This document shows, piece after piece, positions 1 through 9,448 of a stretch of DNA of 13,116 nt. The position numbers and the translations under genes were made by a program. This stretch comes from JACQGZ01 sp036004665 (GTDB lineage: Bacteria; Sysuimicrobiota; Sysuimicrobiia; Sysuimicrobiales; Humicultoraceae): contig DASYRG010000017.1 of NCBI GenBank assembly GCA_036004665.1, positions 1 through 13,116 of the forward strand, written 5' to 3'. The notes under the pieces are model-generated. The model was not told where the DNA came from. It saw nothing but the letters and a program-made list of their open reading frames with translations, and did no database searches. Positions within the stretch are counted from its first letter, which is position 1; every line of letters starts with the position of its first letter.

Positions 1-786
1 GCGACCATCGCCTACTCCGCCCTCTTCTCCATCTTCCCTTTGCTCATCGCGGTCGTGGCGGCGGTCGGCCTCTTTATCGATCAGGCGCTGGTGCGCAGCG
101 CGATCTTCGACACGCTCTCCCGCTACGTGCCTGAGTCGACAGCCCGCTTTCTCGACCGCCAGGTCGAGGAGGCGATCCAGATGCGCGGCACGTTCGGCAT
201 CCTCGCCATCGTCGGTCTCTGGTGGAGCGCCACGGCTGTGGCGGCGACGATCCGTGGGTCGCTCGGCCGTGTCTGGCCGCCGCCCTCGCCCCTGCCTTAC
301 CTGCGCCGGAAGGTGCTCAACAAACTGATCGAGCTGCTGCTCGTGGCGATGGCCGGCCTGTTCATGATCCTCTCGTTGATTACCTCCGGGGCGATCCTCG
401 AGCTGATCACCGCGTTCCCGGGGCTGGGGCTTGTCATCGTCAGCGTCGAGGGGTCCCCCTTGGGGCTGATGCTCTCAGCGCTGACGCCCTTCCTTTTCAG
501 CATCCTGGCCTTCGTCGTGATCTACCGCACCCTCAGCAACGTGCGGGTGCCGTGGCTGCACGTGCTGGTCGGCGCTGCGATCGCCGGCCTGCTCTTTGAG
601 GGCATCAAAGAGGCGTTCTTCTGGTACCTGCGCACCTACGCGCGCTATCAGCTGGTGTACGGCTCGCTCACCGGTATCATCATCTTCTTGATCTGGATGT
701 ACCTCTCGTCGGCGATCCTGCTCTACGGGGCGGAACTGGCGGCGCAGATCGGCCGGCCCTACCCGCAGGAAGTCGGCCAAGGGTAA
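1..786 (+). CDS. YihY/virulence factor BrkB family membrane protein (5' end missing)
   Basis: The reading frame is open from base 1 and stops at TAA 784-786, giving 261 visible residues; the N-terminus lies outside the window. About six hydrophobic segments are seen, near residues 13-27, 61-82, 103-128, 151-172, 180-204 and 215-247. The visible start (ATIAYSALFSIFPLLIAV) and the end (YGSLTGIIIFLIWMYLS, then LLYGAELAAQI) match the conserved edges of the YihY/BrkB (UPF0761) family. These are inner-membrane proteins of uncertain function. The old ribonuclease BN label came from a mis-assigned E. coli gene and should not be used. Only a short N-terminal cytoplasmic part and the start of the first helix should be missing. 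The gene converges on glgX with 85 bases between the stop codons, occupied by a strong hairpin. Family assignment is firm; the transported or bound partner is unknown. Confidence 0.9.
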   Translation, partial: ATIAYSALFSIFPLLIAVVAAVGLFIDQALVRSAIFDTLSRYVPESTARFLDRQVEEAIQMRGTFGILAIVGLWWSATAVAATIRGSLGRVWPPPSPLPYLRRKVLNKLIELLLVAMAGLFMILSLITSGAILELITAFPGLGLVIVSVEGSPLGLMLSALTPFLFSILAFVVIYRTLSNVRVPWLHVLVGAAIAGLLFEGIKEAFFWYLRTYARYQLVYGSLTGIIIFLIWMYLSSAILLYGAELAAQIGRPYPQEVGQG

Positions 787-801
787 ACCTTTAGGCCAGC
801 G

Positions 802-857
802 GAGCGGCACCCGAAGAAACCGTGAGCTTGTAGTTCGGGTTTCTAAGGGTGCCGCTC
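802..857. terminator. Long two-step hairpin between convergent genes, candidate bidirectional terminator
   Basis: Bases 802-812 (GAGCGGCACCC) pair perfectly with 847-857. After a 2 x 2 internal loop (813-814 with 845-846), bases 815-821 (AGAAACC) pair with 838-844. A 16-base loop remains (822-837). That is 18 base pairs over 56 bases, lying exactly between the brkB-family stop (786) and the glgX stop (872). Position suggests termination of both transcripts. Neither flank carries a T-run, so it is not a textbook intrinsic terminator. An mRNA 3'-end stabiliser or a dispersed palindromic repeat are alternatives. Confidence 0.55.
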
Positions 858-871
858 TCAGCCTCGAACCA

Positions 872-2998
<2,127 letters not shown>

Positions 2999-3008
2999 AC
3001 CTGCGGCG

Positions 3009-3024
3009 CGGCGGTGTGCCGCCG
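3009..3024. other. Small perfect hairpin upstream of glgX
   Basis: CGGCGG (3009-3014) pairs with CCGCCG (3019-3024) around a 4-base loop TGTG. In a glgX transcript it would sit about 10 bases before the ATG at 2998, where a ribosome binding site would be expected. In this GC-rich DNA a six-pair hairpin can arise by chance. Confidence 0.3.
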
Positions 3025-3050
3025 GGGTCGCGTCACCCTCTGCCCAGGGG

Positions 3051-3056
3051 TATAGT
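3051..3056 (+). promoter_or_regulatory. Candidate -10 box for sodA
   Basis: TATAGT (3051-3056) stands out in the GC-rich glgX-sodA gap and differs from the sigma-70 -10 consensus at one position. Transcription would start near 3063, giving a leader of roughly 50 bases that carries a hairpin (3078-3093) and the Shine-Dalgarno sequence (3104-3110). No good -35 box is seen 16-18 bases upstream, so the site is weak or needs an activator. Confidence 0.35.
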
Positions 3057-3077
3057 GAAGATGTCCAAGATCGAGTG

Positions 3078-3093
3078 TGCCGCCACGGCGGCA
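3078..3093 (+). other. Hairpin in the sodA leader
   Basis: TGCCGCC (3078-3084) pairs with GGCGGCA (3087-3093); realistically six pairs with a CACG loop. It lies between the candidate -10 box and the ribosome binding site of sodA and ends 10 bases before that site. It may stabilise the leader or tune initiation; it does not itself cover the Shine-Dalgarno bases. Confidence 0.35.
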
Positions 3094-3103
3094 AATCCCC
3101 GGC

Positions 3104-3110
3104 AAGGAGG
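3104..3110 (+). promoter_or_regulatory. Strong Shine-Dalgarno sequence of sodA
   Basis: AAGGAGG is a near-perfect anti-16S match. It is only 2 bases from the ATG at 3113 and 11 bases from the in-frame ATG at 3122. Neither spacing is ideal, so the site fixes the gene but leaves two possible starts. Confidence 0.75.
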
Positions 3111-3112
3111 AC

Positions 3113-3760
<648 letters not shown>

Positions 3761-3777
3761 TCGCTCGCTGAGGACGG

Positions 3778-3811
3778 ACGCCGCGCTGGAATCTTCCCGG
3801 CGCGGCGTTTT
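3778..3811 (+). terminator. Intrinsic terminator after sodA
   Basis: ACGCCGCGC (3778-3786) pairs perfectly with GCGCGGCGT (3800-3808). Inside it, GGAA (3788-3791) can pair with TTCC (3794-3797). The right arm runs into TTTT (3808-3811). This is a textbook rho-independent terminator starting 18 bases after the sodA stop codon. It ends three bases before the ATG of the permease gene, which is unusual. Confidence 0.85.
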
Positions 3812-3814
3812 CCT

Positions 3815-5599
3815 ATGACCCCGCAGATTGCCGCACTGCTGGTCATCCTGGTCGCCGCCCTCGTCCTCTTTTCTATGGAGTGGGTGGCGGCCGACGTTGT
3901 CGCGCTGTCCGTCCTGCTGGCTCTGACCCTTTCCGGCGTCATTCCGGCCGAGCGGGCGTTCGCGGGGTTCGGCAGCGAGACCGTCCTGGTCATCCTGGGA
4001 CTCCTCATCCTCACGAGCGCGCTCCGGCGCACCGGCGTGGTGGACATGGTGGGGCGCGCCATTCTCAGGCGCACGACCGTCCCCGGCCAGCTGCCTCTCC
4101 TCATCATGGTGGCGGGGGGCACCCTCTCCTCCTTCATCAGCAACACGGCCACCACCGCGTTCCTGCTGCCGGTGGCCCTGAGCGTGGCCGGCCGGGCCAA
4201 GATCTCCCCCTCCCGAATTCTGCTCCCCCTTGCTTTTGCGTCCATCCTCGCCAGTTCGGTGACCCTGGTCGCAACCTCCACGAATCTGGTCGTAAGCGGC
4301 TTGATGACCGCCCACGACCTGGACCCTATCGGCATGTTCGAGCTCACGCCGGTGGGGATCCCCATCCTGATTGGGGGGCTGGCCTACCTCATGCTCGTCG
4401 GCCGCAGGATGATCCCAGACCGGCCACCCAGCGAAGAATTGATGGAGGCATTCGGCCTACGCCCCTACCTCTCCGAGATCCTGATCCGCGATGCCTCACC
4501 CCTGGTCGGCAGGTCCTTGGGGCAGTCTGGGCTCGGCCGGGACCTCGACCTGACCGTACTCGAGGTAATCCGGGAGAAGACGAAGTCCCTCGTCCCCCGC
4601 GCCACCTTGAAGCTGCAGCCGGGAGATGTCCTACTGGTCGAGGGGGAGCGCAGCGAGATCCTCAAGATCAAAGACATCGCCGGGATTGATATCAAGGCAG
4701 ACGTCACACTCGCCGACCCTGATCTGCAGGCGGAGGAGGCCCGGCTGGCGGAGGCGCTGGTGCCGCCGCGTTCCCCGCTGATCGGCCGCACGCTCAAAGG
4801 GGTCGGCTTCCGCCAGCGTTACGGTCTGCAGGTGCTGGGGATCAACCGTCAGGGTGAGACGATCCGCCGCAAGATCAGCCAGGTCCGGCTGCGGCTGGGC
4901 GACCTCTTGCTGCTCCAGGGACCGGAGGCCGCCCTGGCCCCGCTGCTGGCCGATCAGTCCCTGCGCGTCCTGGGCGCCGTCCGAGATCGCCGGCCGAATC
5001 TCGCCCGGGCGCGCTGGACGGTGGCGATCTTCCTGGGGGCCCTGGCGGCGGCGGCCTCCGGAGTGCTGGGGCTGGTCGAGGCGGTGCTGCTGGGCGTCGT
5101 CCTGGTGTTCCTGACACGCTGCATCACGCCCGAAGAGGCCTACCGGGAAGTGGAGTGGAAGGCCCTCATCATCATCGCCTCCATGCTGGTGGTGGGGTCA
5201 GCGATGGCGGAGACGGGCGCCGCGAAACTGCTGGCAGACCGGCTCATCGGGCTCGTCGGAGCGGCCGGGCCGATTGCCTTTCTCACGGGCTTCTTTGCGC
5301 TGACGGTGGCCCTCACCCAACCGATGTCCAACCAGGCGGCGGCCGCGGTCGTGCTCCCGATCGCCATCCAGACGGCGCTGGCGCTGGGGTGGAATCCGCG
5401 CACCTTCGCCGTGATGGTGGCGGTGGCCGCCAGCACGTCCTACTTGACGCCCTTGGAGCCCTCCTGCCTGCTGGTGTACGGACCCGGGCGCTACCGCTTC
5501 GCGGACTTCTTCAAGGTGGGCGCGCCGCTGACCGTCCTCATCTACCTGATCGCGATCGCGCTGGTGCCCCTCCTCTGGCCCGTGGGCGCCGGGCCCTAG
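3815..5599 (+). CDS. SLC13/DASS-type anion permease with two internal RCK_C (TrkA-C) domains
   Basis: The 594-residue membrane protein has hydrophobic segments from residue 5 to about 195, a soluble insert from about 205 to 395, then further membrane segments from about 402 to 588. This is the layout of SLC13-like permeases such as SAC1-type transporters, which move sulfate, di- or tricarboxylates, usually with sodium. The first half contains the substrate-loop motif SNTATTAF (109-116). The matching position in the second half reads SNQAAAAVVLP (505-515), where many relatives have SNT. The insert holds two RCK_C domains (about 215-292 and 310-388), each with a conserved start (SPLVGRSL; SPLIGRTL) and a conserved end (LQPGDVLLVEG; LRLGDLLLLQG). 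Such domains usually bind small ligands. ATG 3815 is preferred because later starts would delete helix 1, although no Shine-Dalgarno sequence precedes it. The substrate is not predictable. The 3' end overlaps convergent zwf. Confidence 0.88.
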   Translation: MTPQIAALLVILVAALVLFSMEWVAADVVALSVLLALTLSGVIPAERAFAGFGSETVLVILGLLILTSALRRTGVVDMVGRAILRRTTVPGQLPLLIMVAGGTLSSFISNTATTAFLLPVALSVAGRAKISPSRILLPLAFASILASSVTLVATSTNLVVSGLMTAHDLDPIGMFELTPVGIPILIGGLAYLMLVGRRMIPDRPPSEELMEAFGLRPYLSEILIRDASPLVGRSLGQSGLGRDLDLTVLEVIREKTKSLVPRATLKLQPGDVLLVEGERSEILKIKDIAGIDIKADVTLADPDLQAEEARLAEALVPPRSPLIGRTLKGVGFRQRYGLQVLGINRQGETIRRKISQVRLRLGDLLLLQGPEAALAPLLADQSLRVLGAVRDRRPNLARARWTVAIFLGALAAAASGVLGLVEAVLLGVVLVFLTRCITPEEAYREVEWKALIIIASMLVVGSAMAETGAAKLLADRLIGLVGAAGPIAFLTGFFALTVALTQPMSNQAAAAVVLPIAIQTALALGWNPRTFAVMVAVAASTSYLTPLEPSCLLVYGPGRYRFADFFKVGAPLTVLIYLIAIALVPLLWPVGAGP

Positions 5600-6998
5600 A
5601 GGCAAGGTTGCTCGCGCGGGCCCTGCCTGACCCTTGTGCGGGTGGACCGGCGGATCCGGCAGGGTACTCCCGCAGCGGAACTCCGCCGGCAGCCCACTCG
5701 GTAAGAATCGGCTCGACGATGCGCCAGGATTCCTCCGCTTCGTCGCCGCGGATCGTGAAGGTCGGGTCTCCTTCCAGCACGGCCAGGAGGAGGCGCGCGT
5801 AAGCCGGGAGATCCTGCGGGGCCAGAGCGGCCTGCAGCGTCAGGTCTTCCAGATCGAGCGGGTCGCCAGCGCCGTTGACGTTCAGGTCGAGCGCCATCAG
5901 ATCGGGATCGATCCGAAAGCGCAGGACGTTGGAGCGAGGTGCGGCGCGGGGGCCGAACGCCATCGCGGTCACCTCCCGGAACGTGACGGCGATCTCCCTC
6001 CGCTCCCGCCCAAGCGCCTTTCCCGTGCGCAGGGTGAACGGCACCCCGGCCCAGTGCCGGTTGTTCACGAAGAGAACCACCTGGGCGAAGGTTTCGGTTC
6101 CCCGGGCCGGATCCACCCCTTCTTCGTCCACGTAGGCCGGCACCCGCCGCCCCTCCACCCTCCCGGCTCCGTATCGGGCGCGCACCGTCAGGCGCCGCAC
6201 CTCCTCCGGCCGGAGCCGCCGTACCCTCCGCAGCAGCTCCACTTTGCGATCGCGGAACTGGCGGGCGTCCAGTCTGGCCGGCGGCTCCATCGCCATCAGG
6301 CTGAGCAGCTGCAGGAGGTGGTTCTGGACGAGGTCGCGCAGCGCCCCGGCTTTGTCGTAGTAGGCGGCGCGTCCTTCGAGCGCGAGCGTCTCTTCCCAGA
6401 TAATCTCGACCGAGCGCACGTGCCGCCGGCTCCAGACCGGCTCGAACACTCGATTGGCGAAGCGCAGCCCCAGGATGTTCTGCACCGTCTGCTTGCCGAG
6501 GAAATGATCCATGCGGTAGACGGCGTCGTGTGGAAACGTCTCCGCCAGCAGCCGGTTGAGCGCCCGGGCGGACCGCAGGTCCGTTCCGAACGGCTTCTCG
6601 ACGATGATGCGGCTACCCCGAGGGGGGCAGGCCGCGGCGATCGCCCGCACCGCCGGCGCGAACAGCTCCGCCGGCAGAGCCAGGTAGGCGACGATTGGAC
6701 CTCTCAGGGGCTCCAGCGCCGCGGCCACCTCATCGGGGCGACGGGCGTCGGCGGACCTGTAGCGGAGCCGCCGCAGCAAGGAGGAAGGCAGCCGCGGACC
6801 TTTCTCCTCCCCGGCGCGGGGCTGCCGCTGGAGCAGGTGCCGCCGGAAGGCCGCCGCGGTGAGGTCCTGCCTGCCGATGCCCAGGACGGTGAAACCCTGG
6901 GGCAGCTTCCGCGCGCGCTGCAGACTCGCCAGCGCGGGCATGAGGAAGCGCGACGTTAGATCTCCTCCGGCGCCGAAAATGACGAGCTGGCGGATCAC
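5538..6998 (-). CDS. zwf: Glucose-6-phosphate 1-dehydrogenase
   Basis: This enzyme oxidises glucose 6-phosphate to 6-phosphogluconolactone while reducing NADP or NAD, the first step of the oxidative pentose phosphate and Entner-Doudoroff routes. The 486-residue product has the N-terminal dinucleotide-binding motif (FGAGGDLTSR, 8-17), EKPFG (134-138), the substrate motif RMDHFLGK (162-169, with His165) and the catalytic-base region LVQNHLLQ (223-230, with His227). The usual family motif reads RIDHYLGK, so the two changes are conservative. The start is GTG 6998, overlapping the stop of the upstream protease gene by 4 bases (GTGA), which implies translational coupling. The family normally ends just after the GS-GP motif (here GSAGP, 448-452). 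The remaining 34 residues are rich in Arg, Ala and Gly, look non-conserved, and their last part is read antisense through the end of the permease gene. Confidence 0.94.
   Translation of the reverse strand: MIRQLVIFGAGGDLTSRFLMPALASLQRARKLPQGFTVLGIGRQDLTAAAFRRHLLQRQPRAGEEKGPRLPSSLLRRLRYRSADARRPDEVAAALEPLRGPIVAYLALPAELFAPAVRAIAAACPPRGSRIIVEKPFGTDLRSARALNRLLAETFPHDAVYRMDHFLGKQTVQNILGLRFANRVFEPVWSRRHVRSVEIIWEETLALEGRAAYYDKAGALRDLVQNHLLQLLSLMAMEPPARLDARQFRDRKVELLRRVRRLRPEEVRRLTVRARYGAGRVEGRRVPAYVDEEGVDPARGTETFAQVVLFVNNRHWAGVPFTLRTGKALGRERREIAVTFREVTAMAFGPRAAPRSNVLRFRIDPDLMALDLNVNGAGDPLDLEDLTLQAALAPQDLPAYARLLLAVLEGDPTFTIRGDEAEESWRIVEPILTEWAAGGVPLREYPAGSAGPPAQGSGRARASNLASRARRPRARGGAPARSRSGR
6995..6998 (-). 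promoter_or_regulatory. GTGA stop-start overlap coupling the protease gene and zwf
   Basis: On the minus strand, bases 6998-6995 read GTGA: GTG begins zwf and TGA ends the protease gene. A 4-base overlap of this kind usually means the same ribosome, or one recruited locally, re-initiates. It ties zwf expression to the protease gene and therefore probably to the glc genes upstream. Confidence 0.8.
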
Positions 6999-8119
6999 GC
7001 CTCTTCGAGTTCCAGCCGGGTGCGGATGCGGGCGAAGAGGTCTTCGCGGGTGATGATCCCGGCGAAGCGCCCGCGGGATCGGACGACGATCTGCGGCGCG
7101 TCCTCGCGCGACAGCAGCATCAGCGCCTCATAGGCGCTCTGCGAGGCATCGACGGTCGGACAGCCGTCTTCCCGCTTCATCGCCTCCTTCACCAGAACGT
7201 CGTCCCAGCGCTGGCGGGGCACCCGTTTGACGTCATCCAGGCTAATGATCCCGCGAAGCCGTCCGTCGTCCATCACGCAGAAGTCGGTCTCGCCGCTGCG
7301 CAGAAGGTGCTCCTGCACGAACACGGCCAGCGGCAGCTCCCCCTCGACGGCCGGGGGGCCCTCGCGCATTACTTCATGCGCCTCGATCCCCTGCAGCGCC
7401 CGGCGGATCAGCGTCTGCCGGTACCCCGCCTGCGCCGCTTGCAGGAGGAACCAGCCGATGAAAAGCGTCCACAGTCCCCCGACGGTGTTGCCGCCGACGA
7501 TGCGGAGGACACCGAAGCCCATCAAGAGATAGGCGAACCCCTGTCCGACGGTGCTGGCGATCCTGGTGGCGCGCATCCGGCTGCGGGTGAAGTACCAGAG
7601 CGCCGCCCGCAGCACGCGTCCACCGTCCAGCGGGAAGGCCGGGATCAGGTTGAAGGCGGCAACGACGAGGTTGGCCAGCGCCAGGTACTGCCACAAGAGC
7701 AGGAGCGGGCGCGAGACGATGCCCCGCCCTGCGGCGAGGGCGCCCCAGAACAGCAGCGCGATCGCCAGACTGGCGGCGGGACCGGCGATGGCCATGCGGA
7801 ACTCTGCGCCGGCGCTGCGGGGCTCGCCCCCCATCTGCGCCACCCCACCGAAGATGAACAGGGTGATCGAGCGGATCTTGAGGCCCTCTCGCTGCCCCAC
7901 CCAGGAGTGGGCGAGTTCGTGCAGGAGGAGCGCGGCGAAGAAGAGCAGCGCGGCCGCGCCGCCCAGGAGGATCCTTGCCGCCAGCGAGAGCCCGCCGTCG
8001 GCCATCGGGAAGTAGCCGCTGGCGAGCGACCAGGCGACCAGACCGAAGACGATCAACCACGTGTAGTGGATGAGAATAGGAATACCGAGGATCCGCCCGA
8101 GGCGGAGGCTGCCGTCCAT
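6995..8119 (-). CDS. M50 site-2 protease family membrane metalloprotease with C-terminal CBS pair
   Basis: The 374-residue protein starts at ATG 8119 and carries the zinc site HELAH (67-71, with Glu68 catalytic) in a hydrophobic helix. The second zinc-ligand motif is NLIPAFPLDGGR (157-168, with Asp165). Four to six membrane segments fill residues 15-230. Two CBS motifs follow (about 245-300 and 310-365), ending in GRLRGIISLDDV and GRFAGIITREDL, the usual CBS closing pattern. Such proteases cut within the membrane and typically release anti-sigma factors or other regulators. The CBS pair commonly binds adenine nucleotides and may sense energy state, as proposed for the CBS-bearing group of the family. 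The gene lies 69 bases after glcE and overlaps zwf by 4 bases. No target (sigma or anti-sigma gene) is adjacent. The ribosome binding site is weak. Confidence 0.92.
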   Translation of the reverse strand: MDGSLRLGRILGIPILIHYTWLIVFGLVAWSLASGYFPMADGGLSLAARILLGGAAALLFFAALLLHELAHSWVGQREGLKIRSITLFIFGGVAQMGGEPRSAGAEFRMAIAGPAASLAIALLFWGALAAGRGIVSRPLLLLWQYLALANLVVAAFNLIPAFPLDGGRVLRAALWYFTRSRMRATRIASTVGQGFAYLLMGFGVLRIVGGNTVGGLWTLFIGWFLLQAAQAGYRQTLIRRALQGIEAHEVMREGPPAVEGELPLAVFVQEHLLRSGETDFCVMDDGRLRGIISLDDVKRVPRQRWDDVLVKEAMKREDGCPTVDASQSAYEALMLLSREDAPQIVVRSRGRFAGIITREDLFARIRTRLELEEA

Positions 8120-8142
8120 GGGTCGGATTCTTTTTCCCGTCT

Positions 8143-8169
8143 CCCGCCGGACCTAACGACCGGAGCGGG
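8143..8169. other. Hairpin in the glcE-protease gap
   Basis: Bases 8143-8150 (CCCGCCGG) pair with 8160-8169, with a two-base bulge (8164-8165) and a 9-base loop (8151-8159), giving eight G-C pairs. It lies in the only real gap (8120-8188) inside the minus-strand gene cluster. No T-run follows on the minus strand, so it is not a clear terminator. It could pause transcription or mark an RNA processing point between the glc genes and the protease-zwf pair. Confidence 0.3.
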
Positions 8170-8188
8170 GTTTGCGCGCGTCAAGCCC

Positions 8189-9448
8189 TCAGACGAGAAA
8201 GCGGCCTGGATTCAGGATCCCGTCGCGATCAAATGCGTGCTTCAGGCCGGCCATCAGCGGCAGCGACGCCGGGACGGGCCGCCATCGCTGTGCGGCGGGA
8301 AGCGGGGCGAATCCGGTCGGGAGACGCGCGATGAGCAGGTGGCCGCCGGAGCGCTCCGCCGTCGAGGCGAGGGTCTCCACCACGGCCGCAAACGCCTCAA
8401 CCCTCGGGATCACCCAGATCGTCCCGCTGAGGAGATCGGCGGCCATCTCGGCTGATCCGGCAGCACGGTCGAGCGCCACCCAGGCGTCCGCCAGTTCGTC
8501 GCGGGGCAGGATCACCCTGATCAATCCCTCCGGCCCCTCCCAACCCAACGCCCCAAGACGATCCCAGACCGACGTGTGCGCGGGCCCCTCGAGCCGGCGC
8601 GGCTCTCCCCCGGCCCGCGCGCGGATCTCGCGCTCGCTCCGCTCGATCACCGTCGGAAACCCCTCTACCCGCACCAGGACCGTCGCATGCTCCCCGGCGC
8701 TGACGCGGCGGGCCGCGGCGCGGTTGAGCAGCGCGACCGCCGTGGGAAGGAGCGGCGGGTCTGCCATCGCGCCGGCGATCGCGACGGCGCCGTTCGCGCC
8801 CGGCCCTTGGCCGCCTCCGCCGAGCAGGAAGGTGGCCTCCGCCTCCGGCGCGGGTTCCACCCGCGCGGTGATCCCGGTGATCACCCCCAGTGTGCCGAGG
8901 GAGCCGACGAACAGCTTGCACATGTCGTAGCCAGCGACGTTCTTCACCACCTTGCCGCCCGCCTTGACGATCTCCCCGTTACCTGTGACCAGGCGCATGC
9001 CGATCACCAGGTCGCGGATGCTTCGGTAGGCGGTCCGCCGGTAGCCGTTGATGTTGCTGGCCACGACCCCGCCCACGGTGGCGCGCTCGGGGCGGGCTGT
9101 CTCGAGCACGGCGAATTGGTCTCGAGACCGCAGCACCGACTGGAGGGCGGCCACCGTCATCCCCGCCTGCGCGCTCACGGTCAGGTTGGCGTCATCGTGC
9201 TCGACCAGACCGTTGAGACGCGAGAGGCTGAGGCGCACGGCCTGTGGGGGAACCGGCCCCCCTACCTCAACGTGCGTGTCCCCACCCACCGGGGCCAGGG
9301 GCGTACGCGTCTCGCGGCAGATCCACACGGCCGCCGAGATCTCCTCTTCAGAGAATGGATGCAGTGTGAGCTCCTCGCCTCGCGCCACGATCGCCGCCGG
9401 CGGGAGCGCCGATTCCAGCCGCGAGCGCGCGTCGTCACGACCGGGCAT
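8189..9448 (-). CDS. glcE: Glycolate oxidase FAD-binding subunit GlcE
   Basis: The 419-residue protein begins at ATG 9448 (MPGRDDARSR) and overlaps the end of glcF by 14 bases. The open frame continues upstream to 9682, but that part is antisense-like filler inside glcF and has no family match. An FAD_binding_4 (PCMH-type) domain occupies about residues 28-200. It shows PVGGDTHVEVGG (53-64), ATVGGVVASNINGYRR (123-138) and the stretch SGGKVVKNVAGYD-like KAGGKVVKNVAGYD (162-175), followed by KLFVGSLGTLGVIT (178-191). The KVVKNVAGYD block is characteristic of GlcE rather than GlcD. The C-terminus ends FDRDGILNPGRFLV, the usual FAD-linked oxidase ending. GlcE is required for E. coli glycolate oxidase activity together with GlcD and GlcF. 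Residues 205-225 are a Gly-rich loop of no clear role. Confidence 0.9.
   Translation of the reverse strand: MPGRDDARSRLESALPPAAIVARGEELTLHPFSEEEISAAVWICRETRTPLAPVGGDTHVEVGGPVPPQAVRLSLSRLNGLVEHDDANLTVSAQAGMTVAALQSVLRSRDQFAVLETARPERATVGGVVASNINGYRRTAYRSIRDLVIGMRLVTGNGEIVKAGGKVVKNVAGYDMCKLFVGSLGTLGVITGITARVEPAPEAEATFLLGGGGQGPGANGAVAIAGAMADPPLLPTAVALLNRAAARRVSAGEHATVLVRVEGFPTVIERSEREIRARAGGEPRRLEGPAHTSVWDRLGALGWEGPEGLIRVILPRDELADAWVALDRAAGSAEMAADLLSGTIWVIPRVEAFAAVVETLASTAERSGGHLLIARLPTGFAPLPAAQRWRPVPASLPLMAGLKHAFDRDGILNPGRFLV
9435..9448 (-). promoter_or_regulatory. 14-base overlap of glcF end and glcE start
   Basis: glcE ATG (9448-9446) lies inside the last codons of glcF, whose TGA is at 9437-9435, in a different frame. 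This supports co-translation of two subunits of one complex and supports the short glcE start over any upstream alternative. Confidence 0.7.

Noticed and set aside
5634..6959. 441-codon plus-strand frame opposite zwf
   Set aside because: zwf on the minus strand has all family motifs. The opposite frame is rich in Arg, Gly, His and Pro without domains, as expected for GC-rich shadow frames.
7307..8455. 382-codon plus-strand frame across the protease gene and the end of glcE
   Set aside because: It spans two well-supported minus-strand genes, is low-complexity (Glu, Gly, Gln, Arg) and matches no family.
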